Positions 43,020 to 55,760 of a stretch of DNA of 64,000 nt are shown here, piece by piece. The translations under genes and the position numbers were made by a program. The notes under the pieces are model-generated. The model was not told the DNA's origin and did no database searches. It worked only from the letters and a program-made list of their open reading frames with translations. The stretch is from contig NW_006921534.1 of assembly GCF_000340215.1 (NCBI RefSeq), forward strand, positions 2,933,057-2,997,056. Direction: 5' to 3'. Source of the DNA: Pseudocercospora fijiensis CIRAD86. Its lineage: Eukaryota > Ascomycota > Dothideomycetes > Mycosphaerellales > Mycosphaerellaceae. Positions within the stretch are counted from its first letter, which is position 1. Each line of letters opens with the position of its first letter.

Positions 43020-46000
43020 GCAAACGCACTAACGTACTCCTCGAGTAGGCTTCGGGAAACTCCGCGAGCTAGAAGTAAAACTAGTTACTCCTAGCTCGCA
43101 GCGCTTAACCCTAAGTCTATCGGAAACTCTAGAATACCTAGTAGCTATAGGAATTTTCGAGCGCCTCAAATTACTAGGTTGCTTACTACTAGATAAGCAA
43201 GATGCCTTACGTCTATTAATAGAGGCCTAAGGGAAAGCATACGATTTAGCATCTTATAGAACTAGCTCTCTCTAGAATATCGAAACGTATCTTACTACGG
43301 ATAAGTATTAAGAAGATTTATTATAGCTAGCTAAGCGAAAATTTAACGACATTAATAGCCTAAAGCTTTAGGTCTACTACGTTTAAGAGCAACTATAGAT
43401 TATTCTATATACGGCTAAGCTCCCGCCGGGAGACCTAGCTTATACGTTCCGATATTACGATATAGTCGAGGCTAACTACGCTCTTACTCCGGGAGGAGAA
43501 TTTAAACGTATATGCCTCGACACTAGTATAAAAGTATCGATAATAGACTAGAAGTAGCTAGTCGCCTAGCTAGGTCGAGAAAACATCTAGTATCTAAAGT
43601 AGCCTCTCGAATTTCGTAGTTTAGCCGGAAGTACAAAGTGCGAGCAATAGATTAATTTGTCGATATACTTCCCTATATTCGCGAAGTCTAGAAAGCCTAC
43701 CCTCGCCTATATCGAATAGCTAGTAAGAGTTATGCCTAATTTACTATATAATATGCTCCTCGGGATAGACGTTATAACCCCCGCCGGCTTTATACTCTAT
43801 ACCGGAGCCGGATACGTCGTTATAACAGAAAACGACTACGCCGTAATGCCTATAGCCTATATACCTAAAACTGAGACTCTAATACGGGCTAATATTAGGG
43901 CTATCGACTAAATTAGGCTACCGCTACGTACGGCGGCAATAATTCTAGTACGATATAATAGAGTAACGGCTTTTAAGAGCATAGACTAAGACCTCCTCTT
44001 TGTTCCCGGCGAATCTAAATTCCTAGGTACGGCGGCGATATACGCCTATATTACCGGACCCGAGCTTCCTAGGGTCTAAGTTAGGAATCTTAGCTACGAC
44101 GACGACCTAGTAATACTATATAACAGAAAACTAGGTAAACTGCAGCAATTGCAGATAGACGACATCTAGCAAATCGATAAGTTTAATACGGACCCTCGGT
44201 CTATAGAGCGAAAATTAGGAGGTACCTCGCTCGCGATAGACCTATAGGTATAGGCTCTTTTAACTCGCGAATTCCGAGCATCCTTAAGAACGAGAAAAGC
44301 CGTAGCAGAACCTATTTACAGAGTTACGCAAGCTTAAGCGCTTAAGACCCGATAGTCTTAGGCACCGATAAATAGACTTAGCGAAAATAAGACGATTAGG
44401 CTAATAGACCGAGAGTCTCCTCGCCCTTCCGGCCGAACTCTCGCTAGCGCGTTTTAGTCTAATTCAAGCCTAGCCGGTAACTTAGCGAATTCGGATTAGA
44501 CTATAGTACGCCTATAACTCCCGCGGATGTCTAAATCTTAGCTACCGACCCGCGAACTTAACGAAAATAAGGAAGCGGACCTAATAGACCTTAACTTGCC
44601 GCCCGATACCGCTAAAATTTCAATTAACGCTAGGATAGCTAGTCTTAAAACTTCGGCTAGCGTAACAGTTTGCGCGGCTAACCCGGATTCTAACGCGGCG
44701 GTAGACCTTTAGTCTATCGCCGACAAATTCCTATAGTTATAGACAGATAGAGGCACAACGATTAACCTACTAAAGGACGAGTAGTTAGAACTTCCTCTTA
44801 AGTCGGGATAGGAAGATAAAAAGTTTAATAGTAAGGTTTATCGAATGTCGGCGAAGGACAATATAGAAGTCGATAAATAGTTCGATAAACTCTACTCCTA
44901 AGGTAAGATAGCTTTTAGCGAAAAACCCTTACCGTTAGCTTAGCCGGTTTTCGTCGTCTAGAGGACGCTATTCCGCGACAATAGCTTAGCTTACCGCAAG
45001 CTACGCGTAGTTATCGACATTAGAGGCCTTAATAGTATATCGTAGAAAGATACCTACCCTCTTCCCCTCTAGGACGACATTATCGCTAAGCTACGTAGCT
45101 ATATATATATCTCGGTAATAGACGCAAGGTCTATATTCTATTAATTCGTAGTAGCCGAGAAAGATCGCTAGAAATTTATAGTAAACACTGCCCGCGGATA
45201 GGAATACTTAAAGGTCGCGGCGATAGGATATTGCAATAGCGTTTAATATATATAAAGGCTACTCGACCGCACTCTACGGGAATTCGGGGACGCGGCGAAC
45301 GGGTATATCGATAATATAGTCCTAGGGTCGGTAGACCTAGAGTCTTATCGTGCCCTACTCGAACGCGTATTTAAAAAGATAGACGACTTGCGATTTAGCC
45401 TAGAACCCGGGAAGGCGTACCTAGGTTTCCCCTCCGTCTAAGTTCTTAGAAGAACGGTAGACGGGAAGGGATTCGCAACTTAGGCAGACAGACTCGCAGC
45501 GCTACGGGAACTAGAAAAGCCTATTAACGCCGAATAGCTAGAATACTATCTCGGTCTAGTCGGCTACCTTAGGTCTACTATTCTATATTTCGGCAGAATT
45601 ATACTACCCTTATAGTAAGCTAAAATCGCCGCAATAAAGGAATACTAGGCTACCTAAACGAAGGGCGGAAGGCGCTACGCCTAAATGCGGGAAGTAAAGC
45701 TATACTAGACCCGCGAAATAGATATTACCTAGGATACTATACAATCTATATAGTCCGAAGATAGGAAGGGATTTCTCTAGCACTTCGACCCTACGTCTAC
45801 CTTATATATCGACGTAGACGCCTCTAAGGAGTTTAGGATAGGCGTAATATACTACTAAGTCGACGGAGACTTAGAAATAGAATACGAGGAACCCGCCCCT
45901 ATAACGCGAAAAGATAATATAGTCTCCGATTTCGTCGATAGCACTACCTAGCTAAAGCGGTCTAAGCAGTTTCCCCGAGATAGACTAAAGATCTTAGGTT

Positions 46001-49000
46001 TCGCTAGTTATATACTTACGGGTACCGAAGCGCGCTACTAGCTAACCGAGCTCGAATTGTTCGGAGTCGTTTAAGTAATTAAAAGGGCGTCTTATATAGT
46101 AGACGTAGCACTAAGGACTATCGTAGTTACCGATTATAGCGCGGTAACGGCGATAGCGAAAAAGACTTAGATCGCTACGACGGTGTTTACGGCTAGATTA
46201 AACCGGAGAATAATCTAGGCCGCTGTCTATATTTCCTAATTCGCGAGCTTAGAAATTGTCTATAGACTAGGACGTAATTATATCGCCCCCGATATACTCT
46301 CCCGATTATAGGGCGTGCTTTCCCTCTAACGGGACGACGTTAACGCTAGCAGCTTAGACGAGATTCCTATAATATTAACAATGCCGTACGACCTTAAGCC
46401 TACCTTTAAAGGCGACGGCGCGTGCGATATAAAAATCTCGAGCTAATCGCCGGACCCTACGTCTACCGCTGCTACGCGTATACGTAGCCTTAACCTCCTA
46501 AATTTCAAAATAAATATCCCTACTCTTCTACCTTCGGCCCTAGTAAATATCCTCTCCCTGTCTAGGATCGACTATAGCGAATGTTTCTTTTCGCGAACTA
46601 ATAGATAGGAATACTACCGTCGCGACGAAATACCCGCCTTTTTCTATAGCATTTAAAAGGAACCTACTCTCTACGTAGAAACGGTAATATCCCTCTCCGA
46701 CGAGTTTAAAGCGAGACTTAGGAAAGTATACTAAGACGACCGACTATAGCGGAGATTGCTAGTAGTCCTTAAGTCTATCGAAGTCGTATATGCCTAGGAC
46801 TAAGCAGTATAACCTAAGCAGATATCGAATCGCTAAGTACGGAGGAGGTAGAGGTATAAGCGCGACCGTAAAGCTAGATAGAAGAAGGCACACTCTAAGA
46901 CCTAGGTAAAAGCCGCCCTAGAGACGGGTAGGGCACCTTCGGTCTACCCGGATTAGCCTCTAGCGTATCTCCCGAAGCTAGCCTCTTTACGCTCTTCGGA
47001 AGACACCGCCGTACGTAGTATATAGCATATACTCGAAAAACCCGACGACGTCCCGATAGACCTAAAGTGCCTAGATAGGATTAGATTTTTTCGGGAAGAT
47101 AGCTTAGTTTACTATATTAACCCGACCTTACACTATTCCCGTCTATGCATTCCTTTTAGCCTTACTTACGAGATCTTTAAGATAGCCTATAACCTTCGGT
47201 ATTACGCGGGTTTTTAGCGCACCCTCGATCGCGTTAACGCGAGTTTCTATATCCGGCACTGTCGCCGACATTTAGAACGCTATATCGACTAGTGCTATAT
47301 ATATAAGACGAATTAGCTAACGCGATATAAGCCCTACGGGTAACTCAATCTAATAGACGCGAAGTATAGGCTCCCTATAGAGATCTAAACAGCAGACTAG
47401 ATTGTAGGACTCCTACCTACTAACGAAGGTTTTAATACGCTCCTTATAGTAACCTGTAAGAAGTCTAAACGGGTTTTGCTCCTCCCCGGTAAATGCTAGT
47501 AGACTGTAGAAACCTAGGCAGCCTAGTACCTTACGGCTATCTAAGAGCGATCTTAGCGAGTCGCTAAAGTCTTTATCTGCGATTGAGACCCTAAATAGCT
47601 ATCTAAATTCTTTACTATAATAATAAAGCTACTAGGCGTATCAATCCTCGCCTCTATAGCTTACTATCTATAGATAGACGGCTAGTCCGAGCGTACAAAT
47701 TAGACCGTTAAGATCGCTATACGGTATTTTGTTACGGCAAATCTAGATATATAGTAGATAGACGTCCTTCCCTCCCTTATATCCTATCTCGGGAGTGTTA
47801 AGAATACGAGCACCGGCGTCTCGCCCGATAAAATGCTTTTCGGATTTAATTTAAATACCGACGCCTTTATCGGGCTCCGAGAACTGTAGCTAAAGGATTA
47901 CGTAACGCTGCGACAGCAATTTCGGGACGTAGCCAAGGAATCTATAGCCTTCGTAGCGGTAGATATAAAGCACCGCTACGATACTAAGTATTAGTATATA
48001 TTCTTCGAGCCGGGAGACTATACTATACTTAGGCTATATTACGGGTATCGCGTATATAGTTAGAGCTATCGCAAATATAGCAATTAGGCTATAGGCCCTT
48101 TTAAGATTAAGAGAAGAATAGGCAAATTAGCCTATAAATTAGAGCTGCCTAAGTTAGTTAAGTTCTACCCGGTAATATCGATCGCGTAGCTCGAGCCCGT
48201 ACTAAATCTAGCGAAGGACCCCTTCTCGAGACCTTATCCCCGCGTTCTAGCCCCGATAGACCTATAGTCTAAACAACCTGCAATAACTCCTAAACGCGTT
48301 TTAGCTAAACGTAGCTTAAAGGGAAAGACTAAATATCTAGTAAAGTAGAAGGACGAGCAACTAATAATAAATAAATAGGTTAGAGAAGACGAAATGCGAG
48401 AAGGTAACGAATACCTAATTAAAAGATTCGAAGACTCGTAGGTTACGGACAGACAAGTAAATTAAATAACGCCGTCTATAACGTAGAGGGAGCCGAGACA
48501 TATCGCTACGAGATCGATACGACCTAGTTAAGATAGTAGCAGCGGCAACAACGTCGACGGGAACGTTAATAGATAGGTATAGCCTATACGACGCTAGCTA
48601 CCGAGAGGGCAGAAGAAACTAGTATATATTAAAGAAAGCGACGATAAGTCTATCGGCGGCCTCTCTAGGGAGTAGTAGACCGATCCGTCTCTACTAAATG
48701 CAACCTTAAGCGAGTAGAACCCGACTATAGGCAATAAAGCGCTACGACCGGAATTAACTAGCTCCGATATATATCGCTACTAGATAACTCGCGACGTAGC
48801 CCCTAGTAGCACGCTAAGGGAAGGCCTAACCCTAGGTCTATCTAACGTATCTAACTAGAAAGTAGGGGAGATAAAGAAGAGGACCCTAATTCCGACGATA
48901 CGACGTCTTACTAAGGATAAAATTTAGCATAGCGCGACACCCCCGCGCCTCTAAACACCTAGGTAGGAGCCTATCGAAGAATTCTACTATCCTTGTTTAC

Positions 49001-49480
49001 GACGCTACAATTCCCGCTTATTACGGCGAATCGGTACCTTAACCCCTAGCTATAGGTTTTCCCTCCTATAGAGGAAATCTAATAGTGTTTCCGCTAGTAT
49101 TACCTCTATAGATTTAGATATAGGTTTCGAACACCGATAGACGTAGACTTCTAGGCTACCTTAGCGGAACTAATAAATTCTAGAAGTCGTTTTCCTCGCT
49201 TATTGCTTTACTTCGAAAGTTTGTTTTAAGGTTCGCGTATATACGCTACTATTAGTCGCGCAAAAGCGCGCGGAAGCTCGGACCCTACCGCGAGGTAACC
49301 TTTTTCCGTCCTTCTTCGCGTAACAATTACTCTATATATAATAATATACTATAAGTCGGCGGTATGCCGTTGCTACTATAAGCATCTTAGTAACATCCGT
49401 ACTCGATATCGACTACGCCCTACCGGCTTACCGCGCTATCTATAGTAAGCGATCCTAACCTCCTACGCTAGCGTAAGTAG
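43020..49480 (+). pseudogene. Pol of the LTR element: protease, RT, RNase H, integrase, inactivated
   Basis: One frame runs the whole length. Protease: ICLDTSIKVSIID (43510-43548; DTG now DTS). RT: around 44.9-45.6 kb, with KLRVVIDIRGLNSIS, YPLPL, FIVNTARG and the catalytic box YIDNIVLGS (45304; second Asp now Asn). RNase H: STLYIDVDASKEFRIGVI (45.8 kb). The integrase begins with HYSRLCIP (47131) and has an HCRRHLERYID-C-x-x-x zinc-binding part. The core follows at 47.4-47.7 kb (IVGLLPTNEGFNTLL, FICD, YYL-x-IDGQSERTN), with Asp, Asp and Glu still present. A chromodomain-like LKGKTKYLVKWKDEQ lies near 48.3 kb. Frequent TAG at Gln/Trp positions ends any function. Confidence 0.85.
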
Positions 49481-49568
49481 AGCGGCATATTCGAGATATT
49501 ACCGTCGCCGCGCGACGACGACAACCCTAGTAAAGGCTAAGGACAGCCGCGTCCTATATCTACTAATA

Positions 49569-49829
49569 GTAAAGAATAGTAGCCTATTGCTAAGAATAAT
49601 AGAGAATAGCAGCCTATTGCTAAGGAGGATAAAGAATAGTAGCCTATTACTAAAAATAGTAAAGAATAGTAGCCTATTACTAAGGAGGATAAAGAATAGC
49701 AGCCTATTACTAAAAATAGTAAAGAATAGCAGCCTATTACTAAGGAAGATAAAGAATAGTAGCCTATTACTAAAAATAGTAAAGAATAGCAGCCTATTAC
49801 TAAGAAGGATAAAGGAGAACAGCCTAGTA
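49569..49829 (+). repeat. 30-bp coding minisatellite with 60-bp higher-order unit
   Basis: AGCCTATTACTAAGGAGGAT and AGCCTATTACTAAAAATAGT units of 30 bp alternate about nine times. In the frame of the extra ORF, reading TAG as a lost CAG, they encode alternating 10-residue units containing PITKED and PITKNS. Confidence 0.85.
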
Positions 49830-52286
49830 CTAAGAATAGAGAAGAACGATAGTCTATAATCGGAAATGCTAAGGAACAAGAATAGCCCGTAGAGGCTAGG
49901 GAGTAAGAGTAGGATACCTACGCGGACTTAGGAAGCAAGTCTAAGTCTACTAGTGCGCCCTAAGACGTCGGCGACCCGATAGAAGACGTCGTTTAGTCGA
50001 CTAAAGACGATAATTATACTAGCGAAGACGACGGAGACGTCGGCGATCCGATAGAAGACGTCGTTTAGTCGATTAAAGACGATAACTACGCTAACGAAGA
50101 GGTCGACGAAGTCGTCGATAAAAAAGAAGCCGCTAAGCGAGCGCGTAAGAAGAAGAGAGACGAGAAAATAAAGAACGCCGTACTACCGCCTAGGAAAGGC
50201 GAACTTCTAAGAATCCCCTACCTAGATATAAAGCCTAATTTCTCCGATATATTTCCCTATATCGATAGAGCCGGCCTACCCATTAACGCTATTTTAGATA
50301 TTCCGATAGCGATAGCGCGTACCCTAAACAATATAGTCGGCCGTAATAGCTCGCTCCTCTACGAAATCGCTATAGATAAGAGGCTATACGGCGTAGAGCC
50401 CTTCTTACCCGACGCCCTAGTCTACGTATCGCGCTAGATAGCCTTTAGCGTACGGAGGAGCGAGTATACTCTTACCGGACAATTCTAGGACTTAATCGGC
50501 GCCTAAGGAGCCTACCTCTACGATATCTAATAGTACGGTTAGGATAAGTCCGCCGAGCTATTCTATAAGACCTATAACCGTTTCGGCTAGGAGAAACTCG
50601 ACGTCCTAGAACAAAAGCTTATAAAGGAGAGCGAAGTTAACCGCAAAGCCTTAGTCTATCGTAAGTAGGCTAAAGAAGAGGGTTAGAAGGTAAAGCTACC
50701 TGTTAAGGCTCTATAGATTAAAACCGAGACCGACGACTAGAAGGCTGCCCGCCTTAACTAGGTTAAGAAGGCTTAGACTAAGTAAGCAAAGTAGTATAAG
50801 AGAAAATTCAAAGGCCGTAATAAGGAGCTAGGGCTCGATATCTATAACTACTGCGAGTAGGCAGATTTAAAGAACTTCGTCGATAAGTATAATTTCGATG
50901 CCGACGAAGACAAGCCTACGGACGCCCGAAAGAACGCTATTTTAGGCGCTCGCGCTACGATGCGAACGTCCGATAGCTAAAGCATCTTACTTAAAGGATT
51001 GCGCCGATACCTTGCGTCTATCTAGCCCTATTATTTCGACCTGCTCCTATATAAGAACGCGCTCGTCGACTCCGATAACGTATACGGATCTATTAAGTAT
51101 ACTAACTAGAAGCATATCCCGGCCGGCGAACTGCCTAAAGCAATCTATAAGAAGACCAGCGAGCTCTATCCCTTAAAATAGATATAGAACTACGAAGAAG
51201 GCCTAGCGAACCTAAAGTTTAGCGTAGATGCCCGTTCGTAGAAGTAGGCTATAGCGGGCGAACCTCTTGTTTACGATATTAACTACGATATACTTAGTAG
51301 CGACGACTCTATCCTATATAAGCTACGTAAGCCGGAGGATATCGCGATGCCTATATATAAGGTTCCCTTATATAGCCGAAATGCGAAATGCGCCGACCTC
51401 TTTAAAGAGCTCTATTAGGAAAAGATATCCGAAACGGCGCTAGCCTACGTCGCCCTAGTATACTAGACAACCGAAGGCTAAACCTGCCTTAAGACATGCA
51501 AGGAGGCTAAAAACTGCTTTATCGGACTTTTCTCCGATAGTATTAGCCTACTACTAAACGCCGAAAGCGAGCCTAGTAGGATCGTAGAGCACCTTAAGGC
51601 TATCTTCGATATAACCGGCGAGGAGTGCCCCGATACCCTAGACTAGTCGAAGCCCGCCGTACTTAAGGGTAAGCTCCTATTAATATAGCGATCTACGTAT
51701 ATATAGCTAATCGCCGAACTCGCTAAGAATTAGATATAGCAGTTAGCCTAGGGCGATATCGAATAAGATTTCCGCCGCATAATCTAAAATTTCTAGCTAT
51801 AGCTAGGACGGTTCCCTCTAGGCCTACGTACGTTGCTAATAGACTTGATGTTTAGTCTCGCACTAGCTACTAAGGGCCTTATCTTCTAGGACATTCCTGT
51901 AACCTACTATACGCTAAAATCCCGAGAGGTAACAACCGATAGAGGCGTGCGGCTAGAGACACTACCCTTCCCTTTATATATAAAGGAAAAGGAGAAGCTT
52001 AAAGCTAAAGTATTAAAGAAATTAGACGTAATCGAGTAGAAGCACTACGAGGAGAAGAAAGCTAGCGAGGCCGCCGTAAAGGCCGCTAAAGTAGAAGTAA
52101 AAGCGGCTAAGCGCAAACTACTAGCGGCTACTACTAAGAAGCGTAAAGCACCTACTGCCGACGAGGCGCCGACTCTAAAGAAGCTAAAATCTATAATAGC
52201 AACTACGACTATAGTAGCTAAATCTCTGTATACGAAGGCAAAGCGGATTGCCGCCGCTAAAGACGAGGCTACGCAGACTACTACGT

Positions 52287-52637
52287 AGGACCCTTCGTCT
52301 ACCTAGCTAGAACAGTTAGGTGCTAGCAAAGCCTCTAGCAAGGGGAAATTAGCTAAGAAGGCTAAGATAAGTAGCGCGGATCCTCTAATCGATACGTACG
52401 ACTAGGACCCTTCGTCTACCTAGCTAGAATAGTTAGGTACTAGCAAAGCCTCTAGTAAGGGGAAATTAGCTAAGAAGGCTAAGATAAGTAGCACGGATCC
52501 TCCGATCGACGCGCGCGACTAGGACCCTTCGTCTACCTAGCTAGAATAGTTAGGTACTAGTAAAGCCTCTAGTAAGCGAAAATTAGCTAGGAAGGCTAAG
52601 ACAAGTACCGCGGATCCTCCGATCGACGCGCGCGACC
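52287..52637 (+). repeat. 117-bp direct repeat, three copies, coding
   Basis: Copies start at 52287, 52404 and 52521 (AGGACCCTTCGTCTACCTAG) and each encodes 39 residues with LGxSKASSKGKLAKKAKxS, a basic linker-like module. Units differ mainly by transitions. Confidence 0.88.
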
Positions 52638-54632
52638 CGCCTATACTAGGAGATAGCGGTATTGCTCTAAGGGGCCTCTTTATAGACCTAACGTTCCGGC
52701 TTCTATTTAGGCGCTATAGATTTGTACGCCTGTTCGACGTTTTATATAAGGCTTATAGCGGCCGAACCCTCTACGGCGACGGTCTACGTCTATCTAAGAC
52801 CTAGGAAATGGATTTCGTTCGTCGCGTAGCGAGTATAACAGAACTTATAATAGAGGTAGGATACGTAATTATCGCAATGTTCCCTAACTAAGAGTAGCAA
52901 TAGTATCTAAACTATATCGTAGAGATAGCGAGGAAGTTTAACTATAACTGCTTTAACGCCTACTTCGATGCTACGGAGCTAGCTAAGAAGATACGATCGT
53001 TTATAGCGGGATTAAAGAACGACGAAGTCTTTCCCTAGGAGGAATATCTTCGGGATATTCCCGCATCCGAGAAAGCCGCAGATATAAAGATTTTCGGCGA
53101 CTAGTCGGTATATATACTTAGCTATTCCCTATAACAGATTAAGGAAGTAGTCGAAGGCGGTTAGACCGACCTCCTAGCCCCGATAGACGATTTCCTAATA
53201 GCGGTAGTTCCTATACTACTAAAGGCGGCGGTGTTATAGTACTAGATATAGGTAGTTATTCTCCTACGTATTAACGATAAGACTAGAAAAATCCTTTACG
53301 TCGGACACTATAAGCACGATAAGTAAGCTAAGTAGTTAATCCGCTTCCTAGATAGGGAACTTAAGGACAACGCTAGTTAGGTAGGCGTCCCTAATAGGCG
53401 CGGCTATATTGTGTCTACTAAGGAGATGCCCGCTATACCTTAATCCGACCCCTATAAGATAGCGAGTATAAGAATCTTAGTAGGACTAGACAGCTTAGAC
53501 GGAGGCAAAGCTAGCACCCCTAGCGCTACTATAGTCGTTATCCCTACGGCTAGCACCCCTAGCGCTGCTATAGTCGCTAACCCTATAGCTACCGCCGCTA
53601 CCTCCGGCGCCGCCGATAACGACATCGCTATTGCTACTAACCCTATATCTATCGCTAATATAGATAAGAGCAAATCCTAACTCCCTATCGACATCCTTCG
53701 CGATAAAGGCTAGAGTAGCTTATTCGTCTAGATCGCCCTAGTAGAGCTTACTAGGAAATAGTAGCTAGGAAGCGAGCCGGAAGAGTTACAAATATTCGTA
53801 GGAGTCCTCGCCTATATAGTCGTAGCGGCAACAAAGGAATAGAATTACGTTAAGGACGGGGAGTCTCGCGAGCAGTTATTAGAAGACAAGAGAGCCTTAT
53901 ACGACTACGCTATGTCTATCGCAAAGAAATTCCTCTAAGCCTATAACGTCCTTTCCGAGGAAATTCGCGACGACATTATAGCCTATACTAAAGACAATAT
54001 CGACTAGGACAACGAGAATTTAGAAGAATAGAACGGAAAGCTTGCCGATACGGAGGACGTTATTAACTACGTACTAGAACTCTCCTATTTCTAGAATACG
54101 GACGGTACGGTTAAGGAAGACGTAGAATAGTCTACCCTTCGTCTACTATAGGCGATAGACGCGATCTAACGCTCTAATACTAAAGCCAATTCCGAGAAAG
54201 CCGCGATTCGGGCGATATAGGAATTGCTATAGGACTAGGCTACTAGACTTACCTACGACTCCCTTACGGATATTATAGCCGAGCTCGCTAGATTAATCTA
54301 GTTAGGAAAAAAGGAAGACCGCGCCTATATCGGCACATTTATCGCTACCGCCTTTAACGCCTTATACGTCCTATATAGGAAGAATGCTATTAGATTCCTA
54401 GAGCGCTAGGCAGCGGCTAAAGGCTTGGAATTAGTAACCTAAAACTACTCGATTATAGCCGAGTAGGCGACGCGTAACGCGCAAGTTATTAAAACCTAGA
54501 CGGAGACTCTATAGTAGACGACGGTTAGTCTATTAAGCATAGTTAGTATACCTATACGAGAATACGATAGTATTGTAAGTCTATTATAGGTATAGTCTAC
54601 GTAGTCGCGGACATTTCGCGACCGGGGGATTT

Positions 54633-54762
54633 TGTTACGAAGCTAGGAGGGAAGGGACACCTAGGCGGCTGCTACTAGCTGCCTTATAGGCATACTTCCT
54701 CCGTAGCTAGATAGACATAACATAAATTAATACACTTTAAAACTACGTTTCGAACTATAACA
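54633..54762 (+). repeat. Right LTR, 130 bp
   Basis: Begins TGTTACGAAGC and ends ATAACA; partner of 39489-39618. Confidence 0.9.
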
Positions 54763-54767
54763 AGGTC
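54763..54767 (+). repeat. 5-bp target-site duplication, right
   Basis: AGGTC, same as 39484-39488. Confidence 0.75.
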
Positions 54768-55760
54768 GTATACTTACCTTCGAGCCTATCGAGTCCTAAA
54801 CGACGATTAGGGCTAGATTTATCCTCTCCGAATCCTAGTAGTAGGAATTTATTATAGGGTACTACTACCTAGTCCTTACCTTTACGGAGTCTAAGTAGAA
54901 GGTTATTCGGAGATATAAGAATATCGAGTATTAACCCGGAAATCTTCGAAAAGGCTAGCTAGGCGTATCTTTAGAAACCCGAGTATATAGAGCAGTTCAA
55001 TTAATAGGTCTATAAGATATAGTTCCCTTTATACTTACGTTCGAAGGAGTATAAACTCCGGAAGTACTCGATGCGATAGGGGAGTAAGGAGCGAACGGAT
55101 ACATTCTAGAAGTTCTTTATAGAGGGGGCATTATACCGTTATACGACTTCTCGACTTAAAGGTTAACTAGTAATTGTCTATAACTTCTACGGTTCAATCT
55201 TAAAATACCCGAAACTAGGGGATAGGAACTTATCGCCTACGAACTATCTCTATTCTAAACGGTATCGGGAATCTTAAAGAGAGAGGAGAGTTAATATAGA
55301 TATAGCGTTCTAGAAAGAGGTACGTCTTCTAAAATGCCGGCTATAGCTGCCGGCTATAGCTACCGGCTATAGCTGCCGGCTATAGATTCCGGCTATAGAT
55401 TCCGGCTACTTAAATTAACCGTAGAGGTCTAGCTAATTATTATAGGCTACGCTTAAAGAAGCTCTAGGATTAAAGGCTACCGATTTCTCCCCCGAAGACT
55501 TTAAGCAACTAGTAAACGAAATGCTAGCTATAAACGGTCTTCCGGAAGACTTCTACGAAAGGGAGTCTATATAGAAGATATACCTATATCTTATAAACTA
55601 CCCTCCCCTATTTCTCGGCGCGACAACCTAGCGTATTATATTCGAAAAGAATAAAGAGGCTGCGTTAGACGATATTCGGGAGATCCTCTGTAATACTCGC
55701 TAAGTAGCTATTAAAGGACGGAAACCAATACTACCACTACCACTTGTAGCAATAGTATAG
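54768..55760 (+). pseudogene. RIPed ORF of unknown family, probable 3' part of the split gene
   Basis: Plus-strand reading with RIP stops: FPLYLRSKEYKLRKYSMR, FFIEGALYRYTTSRLKG, then after an 18-bp repeat tract LKATDFSPEDFKQLVNEML and NGLPEDFYERES. It begins directly at the target duplication of the LTR element, so it is likely to continue 37760-39483. No family recognised; limits approximate. Confidence 0.35.
55333..55408 (+). repeat. 18-bp tandem repeat (CCGGCTATAGCTGCCGGC type)
   Basis: Four to five units of CCGGCTATAG(C/A)T(G/A/T)C. A similar GCCGTAGCTAGCAGCTATAG array occurs at about 38070-38130 in the other half of the split ORF, supporting a common origin. Confidence 0.7.

Larger units (their letters stand above)
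49487..54620 (+). pseudogene. Extra 3' ORF of the LTR element, about 1,700 codons, unknown function
   Basis: Lies between Pol and the right LTR, in a different frame from Pol. A likely start is ATA at 49487 (RIPed ATG; reads M/I-FE-M/I-LPSP). Order: a 10-residue repeat tract (QQPITKEDKE / QQPITKNSKE) at 49.57-49.83 kb, two copies of DVGDPIEDVV in an acidic region, a Lys-rich stretch (AAKRARKKKRDEKIK), then a region reading YLDIKPNFSDIFPYIDRAGL. Long helical, charged sequence follows, then three 39-residue repeats (52.29-52.64 kb). A C-terminal part contains GLFIDLTFRLLFRRYRFVRL and an Ala/Thr-rich low-complexity stretch. The frame keeps its phase for 5 kb with only RIP-type stops, so it was coding when mobile. 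No RT, envelope-like membrane segment, helicase or protease seen. Confidence 0.6.
39489..54762 (+). mobile_element. 15.3-kb Ty3/Gypsy-like LTR retrotransposon with extra 3' ORF, RIPed
   Basis: Two 130-bp LTRs with TG...CA ends and an AGGTC duplication delimit 15,274 bp. The plus strand holds Gag-like (about 40.2-43.0 kb), Pol (protease, RT, RNase H, integrase; about 43.0-49.5 kb) and a third long frame (about 49.5-54.6 kb). A GACCGGGGGATTT tract just before the right LTR may be the polypurine-type primer; no clear tRNA primer site was identified after the left LTR. Integrase after RT/RNase H places it in Ty3/Gypsy. The element inserted in an older RIPed ORF and was itself RIPed afterwards. 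Length is far above the usual 5-8 kb for fungal Gypsy elements. Confidence 0.88.

Noticed and set aside
49569..49829. CRISPR-like array of 30-bp units
   Set aside because: Units are contiguous with no unique spacers, and the genome is eukaryotic.
49499..49879. Long frames on both strands (NSSLLLRRIK-type and NRLLFF-type repeats)
   Set aside because: They are alternative frames of the 30-bp minisatellite; the coding phase is set by the continuous extra ORF on either side.
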